In this document: piece after piece, positions 44,167-53,863 of the stretch
Numbering within the stretch: position 1 is the first letter of the stretch
Layout of the letters: every line of letters begins with the position of its first letter
Source: Undibacterium sp.
GTDB taxonomy: Bacteria > Pseudomonadota > Gammaproteobacteria > Burkholderiales > Burkholderiaceae_D
NCBI RefSeq assembly: GCF_030651495.1
Contig: NZ_JAUSFI010000014.1
Coordinates: 1-64,000, forward strand
Direction: 5' to 3'
DNA length: 64,000 nucleotides
The notes under the pieces: generated by a model
What the model was told of the DNA's origin: nothing
The model's input: the letters and a program-made list of their open reading frames with translations, nothing else
Database searches by the model: none
Position numbers and translations under genes: made by a program

Positions 44167-44340
44167 TCCCCACCAATGCCGCTATGCCGGCATCCTGAAC
44201 CAAAAGGTTCAAGTTGGCCACAGTCCGTTCAACTTCGGGTTCATCGAACTAGCGACGCTCACACCTGTCAAACAATTCCCGCAGCCTGTGCACATAAATG
44301 GTTCAAGGAATATATGGCACTGGCGAACACGGTAGGGAAT
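44167..44340 (-). ncRNA. ssrS: 6S RNA
   Basis: About 174 nt, read on the minus strand. The 5' end ATTCCCTACCGTGTTCG pairs by CCCTACC with GGTGGGG at the 3' end, closing the long hairpin of 6S RNA. Internal TTCCTTGAACC and TTGAACCTTTTGGTTCAGG regions and an open central bulge fit the bacterial 6S fold, which mimics an open promoter and sequesters sigma70 RNA polymerase. Position between zapA and the EVE gene is the conserved betaproteobacterial site. TACACT just upstream (minus strand) is a probable -10. Exact ends are estimates. Confidence 0.88.
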
Positions 44341-44409
44341 TAAAGTGTACTCCCAACGGCCATTTCTCACACCACTTTTCTTAATTAAATTAAGTAATAA
44401 GGAATCTGA

Positions 44410-44736
44410 TTAAAATAGATTTTCTTGCGGAGTTAAGGCCTGATCCAGTTTCTCATGCATGCCCTGGATTTTTTGCTTCACCTCGGCCATCGTCAATCCT
44501 GACAATGGTCCCTCAGGGGATTTAATCGCCAGCAATTCTGTCGTCAAACTCAAAGCAGCCATTACTGCAATACGATCAGTCCCTTTAATTTTAGCGAGAT
44601 CACGGATGCTGCACATTTTATCGTTCAGATATGTCACAGCGTCCAGTAGCGCCTTATCCTCCCCTTCTTTGCATGCAAGCTTATAAGACTGCCCCAGAAT
44701 ATTGACATCAAGTTGAATCATGTTGTTGTCCTTCAT
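44410..44736 (-). CDS. zapA: Cell division protein ZapA
   Basis: A 108-residue cytoplasmic protein that crosslinks FtsZ filaments. MIQLDVNILGQSYKLACKEGE and YLNDKMCSIRD mark the N-terminal domain; a C-terminal coiled coil follows (GLTMAEVKQKIQGMHEKLDQAL in part). Two starts are plausible: ATG 44736, which overlaps the zapB-like stop as ATGA, and ATG 44721; each has an AAGGA-type site. I list the longer one. The 6S RNA gene lies directly downstream. Confidence 0.9.
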   Translation of the reverse strand: MKDNNMIQLDVNILGQSYKLACKEGEDKALLDAVTYLNDKMCSIRDLAKIKGTDRIAVMAALSLTTELLAIKSPEGPLSGLTMAEVKQKIQGMHEKLDQALTPQENLF

Positions 44737-44951
44737 GCTGCATCCTTATCTATATCATCTTCACTGGGTAATTGGGCTAGCAATGCAGCGACACGCTCGT
44801 GTGCATCCGACATACGACGATGCATATCATTATTTTCATTAACAAGTGCGGCGGCATCACGGCGCAATTGCGCATTTTCAAGACGTAAGGCATGTGCTAA
44901 TTCAGTCAAGCGTTCAACTTTATCAGCAAGTAATTCAAATTCAGAAATCAT
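44733..44951 (-). CDS. ZapB-like coiled-coil protein (TIGR02449 type)
   Basis: A 72-residue protein that is almost entirely coiled coil (FELLADKVERLTELAHAL, LRLENAQLRRDAAALVNEN), ending in an acidic tail. It matches the small ZapB/TIGR02449 proteins found before zapA in beta- and gammaproteobacteria. It probably works with ZapA at the division ring. Its stop overlaps the zapA start by ATGA. Confidence 0.82.
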   Translation of the reverse strand: MISEFELLADKVERLTELAHALRLENAQLRRDAAALVNENNDMHRRMSDAHERVAALLAQLPSEDDIDKDAA

Positions 44952-45536
44952 CTTAGCAACTTATATTGGCAGCATCACGGGCGGAGCAATATCCGGAATT
45001 CAATTTATCATTCGACTATCGCATAGTCGTCGCATGAACACTACATAATCGATGCGATATTTTGTATTATAAATGTAAATTTTCAATTACAACATTTCTA
45101 TCAGTTGAGGCTTACTCCGGACTGTCATAAATTTCTATGGACATATTATTACAAAAGGCGGCACACCTAAAGCGCTGCATGAAGATTTTAAATCTCAAGT
45201 CAGACACTGGTTATCGACAACATAAATCGCTATCGATACGAATATTTTCAAAATGAATTTGTATCTTTTATCATTTTAAAAAATACGAATGCATAGTGAT
45301 TCCAAACATTTTCAAAAATAGGTTATTATTTGCGAATAGTTTGTCACTTGATATTACCCATTCTCAAGTTGCTTCATTCAATACCATTGAATTGGCACAA
45401 ATCGTCTTCTGATCAAGTTTCTTAGTAGTAAATTTAAAAAACTACTAGATCGAAAGCGTTGAATGCAGTCTGAAAACCTCAGTCAAACATTCTTGTGGCG
45501 TGGCTACCCTTAAATTCCCCTCTCAATGAGTACTCC
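44952..45536. other. 585-bp AT-rich gap without a gene
   Basis: This stretch between the divergent zapB-like and trxA genes holds no frame I can support. Visible elements are a TAGTAGT/ACTACTA inverted repeat (45423-45429 and 45441-45447) and generally A+T-rich sequence, which would suit promoters in both directions. Confidence 0.6.
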
Positions 45537-45863
45537 ATGAGCGAAAATATCATATACGTAAGCGATGCTTCTTTTGAAGCTGACGTTTTAAAATCCGAAA
45601 AACCTGTCCTGGTCGACTTCTGGGCTGAATGGTGTGGTCCATGCAAGATGATCGCCCCAATTCTGGAAGAAGTCGCCAAAGAGGGCGAAGGAAAATTCAT
45701 TATTGCAAAGATGGATGTCGACGCCAACCAGGCGGTACCTGCCAAATTTGGTATCCGTGGCATTCCGACATTGATACTATTTAAAAATGGTGTTGCCGCA
45801 GCGCAAAAAGTAGGCGCTCTATCAAAAGGTCAACTAACATCCTTTATTGATAGTAATATTTAA
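45537..45863 (+). CDS. trxA: Thioredoxin 1
   Basis: A 108-residue thioredoxin, with the redox-active WCGPC motif at residues 32-36 (Cys33/Cys36), Asp27, and cis-Pro in [11 protein letters not shown]. It reduces protein disulfides in the cytoplasm. The start at 45537 gives the usual [14 protein letters not shown]; a frame extension from 45495 is unlikely. It precedes rho on the same strand, the conserved trxA-rho order. Confidence 0.96.
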   Translation: MSENIIYVSDASFEADVLKSEKPVLVDFWAEWCGPCKMIAPILEEVAKEGEGKFIIAKMDVDANQAVPAKFGIRGIPTLILFKNGVAAAQKVGALSKGQLTSFIDSNI

Positions 45864-45883
45864 GGTAAGATGTAATTATAAAT

Positions 45884-45911
45884 ATTAAGTGGCGCTTATG
45901 CGTCACTTAAT
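45884..45911 (+). terminator. Hairpin after trxA
   Basis: ATTAAGTGGCGC and GCGTCACTTAAT pair with one mismatch around TTAT, 20 bp past the trxA stop. There is no strong T-run, so it may be a weak terminator or an mRNA-stabilising stem between trxA and rho. Confidence 0.5.
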
Positions 45912-46052
45912 ATGCAACACAAATATAAAAAACGAAGATACCTTTTTAAAAAAATTGCTCTAGTAAATAGGCTAGAGACAATCAAAAATACCATCCTGTA
46001 GTTCACTTCTGCTCACTCCCCCACCTACATATCCCATCTCGGGACACTCACC

Positions 46053-47315
46053 ATGCACTTATCAGAATTAAAGGCGTTACACGTCTCAGCCTTGCTAGAA
46101 ATGGCTGTAGGCTTAGATATAGACAACGCCGCACGGATGCGCAAACAAGAACTCATGTTCGCTATCCTTAAAAAACGTGCCAAATCTGGCGAACAGATTT
46201 TTGGCGATGGCGCACTTGAAGTATTGCCTGATGGCTTTGGCTTTTTGCGCTCGCCGGATGCTAGTTACATGGCATCAACTGACGATATTTATATTTCTCC
46301 TTCGCAAATCCGTCGATTTAATCTACACACGGGTGACTCGATTGAAGGTGAAGTGCGCACACCAAAAGATGGGGAACGTTACTTTGCGCTGGTCAAAGTC
46401 GACAAAGTTAACGGCGAGTCGCCAGAAGCATCAAAACACCGCATTCTGTTTGAAAATCTAACGCCGCTGCATCCAAACGAGCCTTTGCGTCTAGAGCGCG
46501 AGATGAATGGCCAAGAGAACATCACTGGTCGTATCATTGATTTAATCGCCCCTATCGGCAAAGGTCAACGCGGTTTATTGGTGGCGTCACCAAAATCGGG
46601 TAAATCAGTCATTCTGCAACATATTGCACACGCCATTACAGCGAACCATCCCGACATCACGCTGATCGTCTTATTGATTGATGAGCGTCCGGAAGAAGTG
46701 ACCGAAATGCAGCGTTCGGTACGCGGCGAAGTTGTTGCATCGACCTTTGATGAGCCAGCAACCCGCCACGTTCAGGTAGCCGAAATGGTTTTGGAAAAAG
46801 CCAAGCGTTTGGTTGAGATGAAAAAAGACGTGGTCATTCTGCTTGACTCGATCACACGTCTGGCGCGCGCTTATAACACCGTCATCCCTGCTTCAGGGAA
46901 GGTATTAACTGGTGGTGTTGATGCCAACGCATTGCAACGACCTAAACGCTTCTTCGGTGCCGCCCGCAACATTGAAGAAGGCGGTTCATTAACCATTATT
47001 GCAACGGCACTGATCGAAACCGGTAGCCGCATGGATGATGTAATTTTTGAAGAATTCAAGGGTACCGGCAACATGGAAGTCCATCTTGAGCGCCGTTTGG
47101 CCGAGAAACGGGTCTACCCAGCAATTAACTTGAATAAATCTGGCACCCGCCGCGAAGAATTACTGATCAAGCCTGATCAGCTGCAAAAAATCTGGATCTT
47201 GCGCAAGCTGCTGTATAGCATGGATGAAATCGAAGCGATGGAGTTCATTCTCGACAAGATGAAAGCAACCAAAAACAATGCAGAATTTTTTGAAATGATG
47301 CGTCGTGGTGGTTAA
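46053..47315 (+). CDS. rho: Transcription termination factor Rho
   Basis: A 420-residue RNA-dependent ATPase/translocase that forms a hexamer and ends untranslated transcripts. [18 protein letters not shown] opens the N-terminal domain; the RNA-binding cold-shock-like domain includes [32 protein letters not shown] (in part). The P-loop is [13 protein letters not shown], followed by [24 protein letters not shown] and the R-loop region. No insertion is seen, unlike some lineages. It follows trxA after 189 bp and ends at a strong terminator. Confidence 0.97.
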   Translation: MHLSELKALHVSALLEMAVGLDIDNAARMRKQELMFAILKKRAKSGEQIFGDGALEVLPDGFGFLRSPDASYMASTDDIYISPSQIRRFNLHTGDSIEGEVRTPKDGERYFALVKVDKVNGESPEASKHRILFENLTPLHPNEPLRLEREMNGQENITGRIIDLIAPIGKGQRGLLVASPKSGKSVILQHIAHAITANHPDITLIVLLIDERPEEVTEMQRSVRGEVVASTFDEPATRHVQVAEMVLEKAKRLVEMKKDVVILLDSITRLARAYNTVIPASGKVLTGGVDANALQRPKRFFGAARNIEEGGSLTIIATALIETGSRMDDVIFEEFKGTGNMEVHLERRLAEKRVYPAINLNKSGTRREELLIKPDQLQKIWILRKLLYSMDEIEAMEFILDKMKATKNNAEFFEMMRRGG

Positions 47316-47345
47316 GCTGAAAATTTGAAGCAATTTACTTTCGGC

Positions 47346-47390
47346 AATAAAAAAGGCTGGTACCCAAAAATGGTACCAGCCTTTTTTATT
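47346..47390. terminator. Bidirectional intrinsic terminator after rho
   Basis: Perfect 19-bp arms, with core GGCTGGTACC and flanking A- and T-runs, surround a 7-base loop. It serves rho and the convergent efflux operon. Confidence 0.93.
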
Positions 47391-47412
47391 GCACACTAAA
47401 CAATCGCAATAC

Positions 47413-48858
47413 TTATTTCACGGCCAAACTCGATGGATTATCCCACCCGCCACCCAGCGCCTTATAAATACTCACCACCGCAGATAAATGCGCGCGCTTG
47501 GTATCGATCAAGCCAGACTCTGCTTGCAATAAATCACGCTGTGCACTGAGCACTTCGAGATAACTGCTATAGCCATTTCGGTAACGCAAATCAGCCAGAC
47601 GCAAGGAATCTTTCAGGGCGATTACGCGACGATTACTTGCCTGAAAAATCTGCTCGTTTGCCTTCGTATTGTTCATGGCGTCATGCACATCACGAAAAGC
47701 GCCCTGTACTGTTTGTACATATTGCGCCAGTGCTTGATTCTTGCGTGCTTCTGCACCAGAGACAACTGCGCCAATAGCGCCAGCGCGGAACACCGGTTGT
47801 ACTAAACTTGCCCCCATATTCCATAGTAAGGAAGCTGGATTGAGTAAATCCTGAAACACACGGGATTCGTAACCGATTCCTGTGGTTAATTTTACGCTAG
47901 GAAAATACAGTGCCTTGGCTTGGCCGACATCGGCATTCGCTGCCACAAGTGCTTGCTCGGCAGAGATAATATCAGGGCGTCGATTCAGTAAATCTGATGG
48001 CAAATCCATCGGCAGGCTTAATTGTTGATACAAGGTGTCAATGCTGTTACCACGCACTACAACTGGGGTGACAATAGCGCTGGGCGAGCGCCCCAGCAAG
48101 ACGGCCATTGCTGATTCTATGTTGGACAGCGCTTGCCTGGCTTGCGCAACGCTGATCTCAGCAGCAGCAGTTTCTGAATCGGCAACGTGTAAATCGAGTT
48201 CACCAACCGACCCGGCAGAAAAACGCTTTTGCTGCAAACGCAGATTTTCCTGTCTAGTCAATAACGCAGAATCGGCTAAAGCGAGCTGGGCATCATAAGC
48301 ACGCAAGGCAAAATAATTTTGTGCCAGAGTCGAATACAAACTACTTTTCACCAAACCGCGATTTGCCTCTTGCGCTAACAAGCGCGCTCTTGCTGCTTCA
48401 TCGGCGCGTGCCAGTTTCCCCCAAAAGTCGACTTCATAAGACGCATTCAAACCTAGTTGAAAATCTTTGCCTATCGGGTTCGCCCCCGCGCCCAGCTTGC
48501 CTGCATTTTCACTGGTCCGCGTTTTAGCGCCACCTAGCGTGGCATCGACCACAGGAAAACGACTGGAATGCGCTCCTGTCGCCGTCGCCCGCGCCTCTTC
48601 AATACGCGCTGCTGCCAATATCAGGTCTTGATTGTTTGCGTCAGCTTCATCCAGCAAGCTGTTCAGCGCAGGATCTTGAAAACTTTTCCACCACGACAAT
48701 AAGTCTACTCTCGTTGCAATTTTGCTTTGCGCCGAGATAGTACCCAAAGTCGTTGGTGTTTCCAGTCCAGGACGTTGATAATCCGGCCCGACCGAACTAC
48801 AACCCGCCAACAACAAACTTGCAGCAATGGCGGTTAATACAAATTTTGATCTAAACAT
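47413..48858 (-). CDS. RND efflux outer-membrane lipoprotein (OprM/NodT family)
   Basis: A 481-residue outer-membrane channel. Signal peptide with lipobox LLLAGC and GPDYQRPGLETP is the OprM/NodT start. Two OEP repeats are helical (EEARATATGAHSSRFPVVDATLGG in part; YLEVLSAQRDLLQAESGLIDTKR in part). It forms the exit duct for drugs pumped by the RND transporter encoded immediately upstream (3-bp gap). Third gene of the efflux operon. Confidence 0.93.
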   Translation of the reverse strand: MFRSKFVLTAIAASLLLAGCSSVGPDYQRPGLETPTTLGTISAQSKIATRVDLLSWWKSFQDPALNSLLDEADANNQDLILAAARIEEARATATGAHSSRFPVVDATLGGAKTRTSENAGKLGAGANPIGKDFQLGLNASYEVDFWGKLARADEAARARLLAQEANRGLVKSSLYSTLAQNYFALRAYDAQLALADSALLTRQENLRLQQKRFSAGSVGELDLHVADSETAAAEISVAQARQALSNIESAMAVLLGRSPSAIVTPVVVRGNSIDTLYQQLSLPMDLPSDLLNRRPDIISAEQALVAANADVGQAKALYFPSVKLTTGIGYESRVFQDLLNPASLLWNMGASLVQPVFRAGAIGAVVSGAEARKNQALAQYVQTVQGAFRDVHDAMNNTKANEQIFQASNRRVIALKDSLRLADLRYRNGYSSYLEVLSAQRDLLQAESGLIDTKRAHLSAVVSIYKALGGGWDNPSSLAVK

Positions 48859-48861
48859 AAT

Positions 48862-51800
48862 TTATTCCTTCACAACCGTAACCGGTGCGTTGTGCAATAT
48901 GTGAACGGGATGATCGAAATCCTGCTCCGTAGTTTTCAGGCGCCTGTCATTGATCAACTTAAAAAACAAGGGCACAAAGAAAATCGCCAGGAAGGTTGCC
49001 GCCAACATACCACCCAGCACACCAGTACCAAGCGACTGCCGTGCCGCAGCGCCTGCACCGTGTGAGAATGCGAGTGGCACCACACCTAGGATAAAGGCCA
49101 ATGAAGTCATCAAAATAGGCCTGAAACGCAGACGTGCTGCCTCCAGCACTGCAGCGACAGGGGCATAACCTTCATGCACTTTCATCACTGCGAATTCGAC
49201 AATCAAAATTGCATTTTTCGCTGATAAGCCCAATAAGGTGACCAGACCGATCTGAAAATACACATCGTTATTGAAGTGACGCAAATACACCGCCAGCAAA
49301 GCACCAAATATACCAAAAGGCATTGCCAGTAACACTGAGAACGGCAATGACCATTTTTCGTACTGCGCTGCCAAGATCAGGAAAATCATCAATACGCCAG
49401 CACCCAGAGCCAAGCCAGCAGCATTACTGCTACGTTTTTCCTGGAACGAGGCCCCTCCCCAGTCGTACACCACATCAGCAGGCAGGATAGTTTTCGCCGC
49501 GCGCTCCATCGCCGCGATGGCCTGACCGGAGCTAAAACCAGGTTTGGCATCGCCCAATAATTTAATCGACGGCAAAGCGTTGAAGCGCTGCACAGAATCT
49601 GGGCCAGAGATAAAACGTACTGTGGTAAAGGCACGCACCGGTATCATTTGCCCACTGGATGAACGCACATACATGCTACCGATATCATCTGGTTTAGCAC
49701 GGTATTGACCTTCTGCCTGCAATTGCACCGTATAAGTACGTCCGTTTTTATTAAAATCATTGACGTAATAACTACCCATGGTAGCCGCTAGCGTATTGTA
49801 GATATCGGACAGGGAAACTCCCATAGAGCGCGCTTTTTCATTATCCACATCTACGTATAACTGTGGTGAATTGGCTTGCCACAAGGTCTTGACACCAGCT
49901 AGCTCAGGTTGCTTATTCGCCTCTGCAATCAATAGCGGCAACAACTCGGCAAGACGCTTAACGCCACCTTCGCCCATGTTTTGCAGATAGAATTCAAAGC
50001 CACCGGTCTGACCCAACCCCTGGATCGCTGGCGGGCTAAAGAACAAGGGCAAACCCTCCTTGATACGGCCCGTTTTCATATAACTTTCGCCCACCATTTG
50101 CTTGGCCGACTGATCCCGCTCCGCCCACGGCTTGAGCGGGAAGAACATGGTTGCCGCAGAAGACTTCAAACCACCGCCGCCAAGAAAATCTAGTCCGACC
50201 AGTGCAAATGTGGTGTCGATATTTTTGTTGGTTTTCATGACCTCTTCAACTTGACGCACCATCGCATCCGTGCGATCCAGCGATGCGCCATCGGGCATGA
50301 TCGCGGCACCGATAAAATAACCCTGATCCTCATCCGGCACCAAGCCACCAGGTACGGTTTTCCAGAGCAAACCCGTTATCAATACCATGCCACCGAACAG
50401 GGCAATGCCCAGTACCGCGCGCTTGAGGAAGAAGGTGACGCCATTGGTATAGTGCTTAGTCAATCGCAGGAAAGCGCCGTTAAACCAGAGAAAAAACGGA
50501 TGATGATTTTCTGCGCCGGGCTTGAGCAAGAGAGCGCACAATGCCGGTGTCAGGGTCAAGGCAACCAAACCTGACAAGACGACCGCAATCGAAATCGTGA
50601 CGGAAAATTGACGATACAATTCACCCGCCAAACCACCGAGGAAAGCAATCGGGCCAAAGGCAGCAACCAATACCAGCACGATTGCAATCACCGGGCCGGT
50701 AACTTCATGCATCGCCTCTATCGCCGCATCTTTGGGTGTCATGCCTTCTTCATTGATCAAGCGCTCAACGTTTTCCAAGACCACGATCGCATCATCGACC
50801 ACGATACCAATCGCCAGCACCATGCCGAATAAGGTCAAGGTATTGATGCTGTAACCGAGCAAATGCAAACCGGCCATAGTGCCGATCAAGGACACCGGCA
50901 CTGCCAGAGTTGGGATAATGGTAGCGCGCCAGCTTTGTAAAAATAAGTAAACCACGATGAACACCAGAACCATCGCTTCACCCAAAGTTTTTAACACTTC
51001 GGCAATCGATTCCGTAACAAAAGGAGTGGTATCGTAAGGCGTGGTGTATTCCATCCCTTCTGGGAATTTGGCTTTCAAATCCTGGAGAGTTTTTTCTACC
51101 GCTTTGCGCGTATCCAGCGCGTTCGCACCGGTCTGTAGAAAGACACCAATATTGGCTGAAGGATGGCCATTCACGCGGCCATACAAGTTGTAATCTTTTG
51201 AACCCAGCTCCACCCTGGCAACATCGCTAATGCGTACGGTAGCGCCGCCCTTGGCGCTTTTAACGATGATATTGGCAAACTCTGAGGGCTCCAGCAAGCG
51301 CCCTTTGGCGGTCACTGTCATGGTCAGCTCTTCGGTATTATTCGGCGGTGCGCCGACCTTGCCCGCGGCGTACTGTGCATTTTGCTCGGTAATTGCGGTA
51401 GAAATATCGCCCACCGTCACGCCTAATTGGGCCATCCTATCAGGGCGCATCCAGATCCGCATCGCATAATCCTTGGCACCGAAAATTTGAACATTCGTGG
51501 TGCCTGGTACACGTTTTAAGGCGTCCAGTACATTTTGGGTAGCATAGTTAGATAGATAAAGGGCGTCATAGCGATTGTCGGGTGAATACAGCGCAGCGAC
51601 CACCAAGAAATTGGCTGAGCTCTTCGAGACAGTCACCCCCTGGCGCCGCACCTCTTGCGGCAACTTGGCATCGGCCTGACGTACACGGTTATTGACGTTG
51701 ACGGCAGCAATATCGAGATTCGTGCCGACTTCAAAAGTGACGTTGATCGATACCCGGCCGTCAGCCGACGAGACCGAATCCATATACAGCATGTGTTCGA

Positions 51801-52017
51801 CGCCGTTGATTTGCTCTTCAATCGGTGCCGCAACGGTACGTTCGACGACTTCAGCCGAAGCGCCTGGATATACTGCGGTAACGTTGACGACCGGCGGAGA
51901 AATCTCCGGATAGCGCGAAATCGGCAGGACACGCAAAGCGGCCAGACCGGCAAGCACAATAATCAGCGACAGTACCGTCGCAAAAATCGGCCTGTTAATA
52001 AAAAATTTAGAGAACAT
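48862..52017 (-). CDS. RND multidrug efflux permease (AcrB/MexB type, HAE1)
   Basis: A 1051-residue proton-driven inner-membrane transporter. It opens MFSKFFINRPIFATVLSLIIVLAGL, has twelve expected helices and two large periplasmic loops, and carries GIVVDDAIVVLENVER with the Asp pair of TM4 that relays protons. The porter domain includes VTVSKSSANFLVVAALYS. Length matches AcrB (1049). With the fusion protein upstream (35-bp gap) and the outer-membrane factor downstream it makes a tripartite pump for hydrophobic drugs. Substrates cannot be deduced. Confidence 0.95.
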   Translation of the reverse strand: MFSKFFINRPIFATVLSLIIVLAGLAALRVLPISRYPEISPPVVNVTAVYPGASAEVVERTVAAPIEEQINGVEHMLYMDSVSSADGRVSINVTFEVGTNLDIAAVNVNNRVRQADAKLPQEVRRQGVTVSKSSANFLVVAALYSPDNRYDALYLSNYATQNVLDALKRVPGTTNVQIFGAKDYAMRIWMRPDRMAQLGVTVGDISTAITEQNAQYAAGKVGAPPNNTEELTMTVTAKGRLLEPSEFANIIVKSAKGGATVRISDVARVELGSKDYNLYGRVNGHPSANIGVFLQTGANALDTRKAVEKTLQDLKAKFPEGMEYTTPYDTTPFVTESIAEVLKTLGEAMVLVFIVVYLFLQSWRATIIPTLAVPVSLIGTMAGLHLLGYSINTLTLFGMVLAIGIVVDDAIVVLENVERLINEEGMTPKDAAIEAMHEVTGPVIAIVLVLVAAFGPIAFLGGLAGELYRQFSVTISIAVVLSGLVALTLTPALCALLLKPGAENHHPFFLWFNGAFLRLTKHYTNGVTFFLKRAVLGIALFGGMVLITGLLWKTVPGGLVPDEDQGYFIGAAIMPDGASLDRTDAMVRQVEEVMKTNKNIDTTFALVGLDFLGGGGLKSSAATMFFPLKPWAERDQSAKQMVGESYMKTGRIKEGLPLFFSPPAIQGLGQTGGFEFYLQNMGEGGVKRLAELLPLLIAEANKQPELAGVKTLWQANSPQLYVDVDNEKARSMGVSLSDIYNTLAATMGSYYVNDFNKNGRTYTVQLQAEGQYRAKPDDIGSMYVRSSSGQMIPVRAFTTVRFISGPDSVQRFNALPSIKLLGDAKPGFSSGQAIAAMERAAKTILPADVVYDWGGASFQEKRSSNAAGLALGAGVLMIFLILAAQYEKWSLPFSVLLAMPFGIFGALLAVYLRHFNNDVYFQIGLVTLLGLSAKNAILIVEFAVMKVHEGYAPVAAVLEAARLRFRPILMTSLAFILGVVPLAFSHGAGAAARQSLGTGVLGGMLAATFLAIFFVPLFFKLINDRRLKTTEQDFDHPVHILHNAPVTVVKE

Positions 52018-52052
52018 GTTTAATTCCTTGTAGCTGGAGCGAGTGGTTCAGC

Positions 52053-53363
52053 TTATTGCGCCGCTTTTGTACTGGCAGCTTCGGCCGCAGGCTTGTTGGT
52101 CACGACAGCAGGGACAGCGGTTGCCGCCGATCCGGCTGCTGCGGCAGCGGTTTTGGCCGCCAGCGCAACGGGCGTCACCGTCATCCCCGGGTTATGTGCC
52201 TTGATGAAGCCGTCCACCAAGACCCGATCACCGCCCTGCAAACCTTTAGTGACTATCCATTCGCCGTTGGACCAGCCGTCCAGCTCCACCGGTCTTGGGG
52301 CCAGCTTGTTGTCAGGCGACACGGTAAACACCATCTTTCCCATTGGGCCATCAATCACGGCACGCTGTGGCACCGCCATCGCGGCGGTGCGGGTGGCACC
52401 AGTTAACATCACGCGAACAAACTGCCCAGGCCGCAAAGATCCGTCAGCATTCGGGATCTGGGCGCGCGCATCAAAACCGCCCGTTGCCGGATTGACTCTC
52501 TCACTGACAAAATTCATCTTGCCATTGGTCGGGAAAACACTGCCATCGGCGAGTTTAAGCTTGACCTCAAAAGCCAGACTGCCATTATTGGAACGCTTCC
52601 CCTGCATGGCGATCTTGCCACTGCCAAGCTCTTTACTGATTTTCAGAAAATCCGCTTCAGGTACGCTGAAATTGACATACACCGGATCAGTTTGCACGAT
52701 CGTCGTGAGCAAACTGTCTGTCGGCGTCACCAGGCTACCATTCGATTTACTGGCAATACCCGTGACACCGGAGATCGGTGCAATCACTTTGGTGTAACCA
52801 AGATTCAGCTTGGCTTCATTGACTTGGGCACGCACTTGTTTGTAGCTGGCTTCGGCGCTTTCCACACTAGATTTGGCGTCATCAAATTCTTTTTGACTAA
52901 TCGCTTTTTCTGCCACGAGAGGTGCCAATCGTGCGAATTCACGTTTTGCTTGATTGAGTTTTGCTTCGCTCACGCCAGCCGCAGCTTCGGCCGATGCCAA
53001 TTGAATTTGGTAGGTGCCCGGATCAATCTGAAACAAGACTGTGCCAGCCTTAACCCTTGAACCCTCCTCATACAAGCGGCGTTCCAGAATGCCGGAAATA
53101 CGCGCCCTGACCTCCGTTTCGCTCGATCCGGCAGTTTGGCCTACATATTCAAAATCCATCGCCAGATTTCGCGCCTGTACCGTGACCACACTGACTTCCG
53201 GCGGCGGCATATTACCAGGCGCAACGTTAGCGGCACCATCTTGTTTGCCACAGGCGGCCAACATCAGTATAGGCAGAGCAATTACCATCAAATGTGTGGC
53301 GCTTCGAGGCAAGGCGGATGGGAGCTTAATGGATTGCAATGAAACATGGCTAGGAGAGCGCAT
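52053..53363 (-). CDS. RND efflux membrane-fusion lipoprotein (AcrA/MexA type)
   Basis: A 436-residue periplasmic adaptor. The start at 53363 (MRSPSHVSLQSIKLPSALP) precedes a signal peptide with lipobox LMLAAC; the frame upstream to 53420 runs over the promoter and is not coding. Lipoyl/hairpin regions (VSVVTVQARNLAMDFEYVGQTAGSSETEVRARISG in part; LNQAKREFARL) and beta-barrel are in place. The C-terminus is an unusually Ala-rich tail (about 40 residues, TAAAAAGSAATAVPAV). First gene of the efflux operon. Confidence 0.93.
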   Translation of the reverse strand: MRSPSHVSLQSIKLPSALPRSATHLMVIALPILMLAACGKQDGAANVAPGNMPPPEVSVVTVQARNLAMDFEYVGQTAGSSETEVRARISGILERRLYEEGSRVKAGTVLFQIDPGTYQIQLASAEAAAGVSEAKLNQAKREFARLAPLVAEKAISQKEFDDAKSSVESAEASYKQVRAQVNEAKLNLGYTKVIAPISGVTGIASKSNGSLVTPTDSLLTTIVQTDPVYVNFSVPEADFLKISKELGSGKIAMQGKRSNNGSLAFEVKLKLADGSVFPTNGKMNFVSERVNPATGGFDARAQIPNADGSLRPGQFVRVMLTGATRTAAMAVPQRAVIDGPMGKMVFTVSPDNKLAPRPVELDGWSNGEWIVTKGLQGGDRVLVDGFIKAHNPGMTVTPVALAAKTAAAAAGSAATAVPAVVTNKPAAEAASTKAAQ

Positions 53364-53409
53364 AAGATATTCTTTCTTCTCTATTGGTGCAGAACGCGGA
53401 TGACATGCT

Positions 53410-53437
53410 ATTATATACATTCACGAATGTTTGTAAA
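53410..53437 (-). promoter_or_regulatory. Efflux-operon promoter with embedded AcrR-like operator
   Basis: On the minus strand TTTACA (53432-53437), a 16-bp spacer and TATAAT (53410-53415) make a near-consensus promoter. The 24-bp dyad at 53412-53435 spans the spacer and, as I recall it, differs from the E. coli acrAB operator at only about three positions; its core is ACATTCGTGAATGT. A further half-site (AAACATTTGTAAA) lies at 53448-53460. Repressor bound here would block RNA polymerase directly. The divergent TetR gene at 53864 is the obvious source. Confidence 0.8.
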
Positions 53438-53648
53438 GGACGCATGCAAACATTTGTAAATAAATTTTCATTCGTTAATAAACCTGCTTCACATTAAAAT
53501 CAGAATAATACGCAAATTTACGCATTCTTGTTATTCAGGTACGCACTCAAGAAAAACTAGCGATGCATGCTGATGAAGGTTCAGTTGAAATAATGGAGAG
53601 GAAGCATACCTATGCGTCAATCACAAGTTAAAATCTGGCAGGCCGCTC

Positions 53649-53707
53649 ACGCATATTCCATGCGGCTTTCAGGGCAGATAGGCTGGAAAGGCGCATAGAA
53701 TATGCGT
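53649..53707. repeat. Dispersed palindromic repeat, copy C
   Basis: Arms of 22 bp at 53649-53670 and 53686-53707 match at 20 of 22 positions; the core is GCATATTCCATGCGG. Reading the minus strand, the loop CCAGCCTAT matches copy B, so the element is inverted relative to B. It lies in the gap between the divergent efflux operon and tetR genes. Other than this palindrome and the operator, that gap (53438-53863) shows no gene. Confidence 0.8.
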
Positions 53708-53863
53708 CGTGGAGCATGCTCATTTTGAGACACAAAAATAACCGCGCCACTTCTCGCGCCTTGCAGTCATATCACCCAGGCAAAACCAGATCACATCAAG
53801 TTTGCCGATAATCAGTCAGCGCGTTGAGTATCAGACCAAAGACGCGCACGAAGGAAATGAAAA

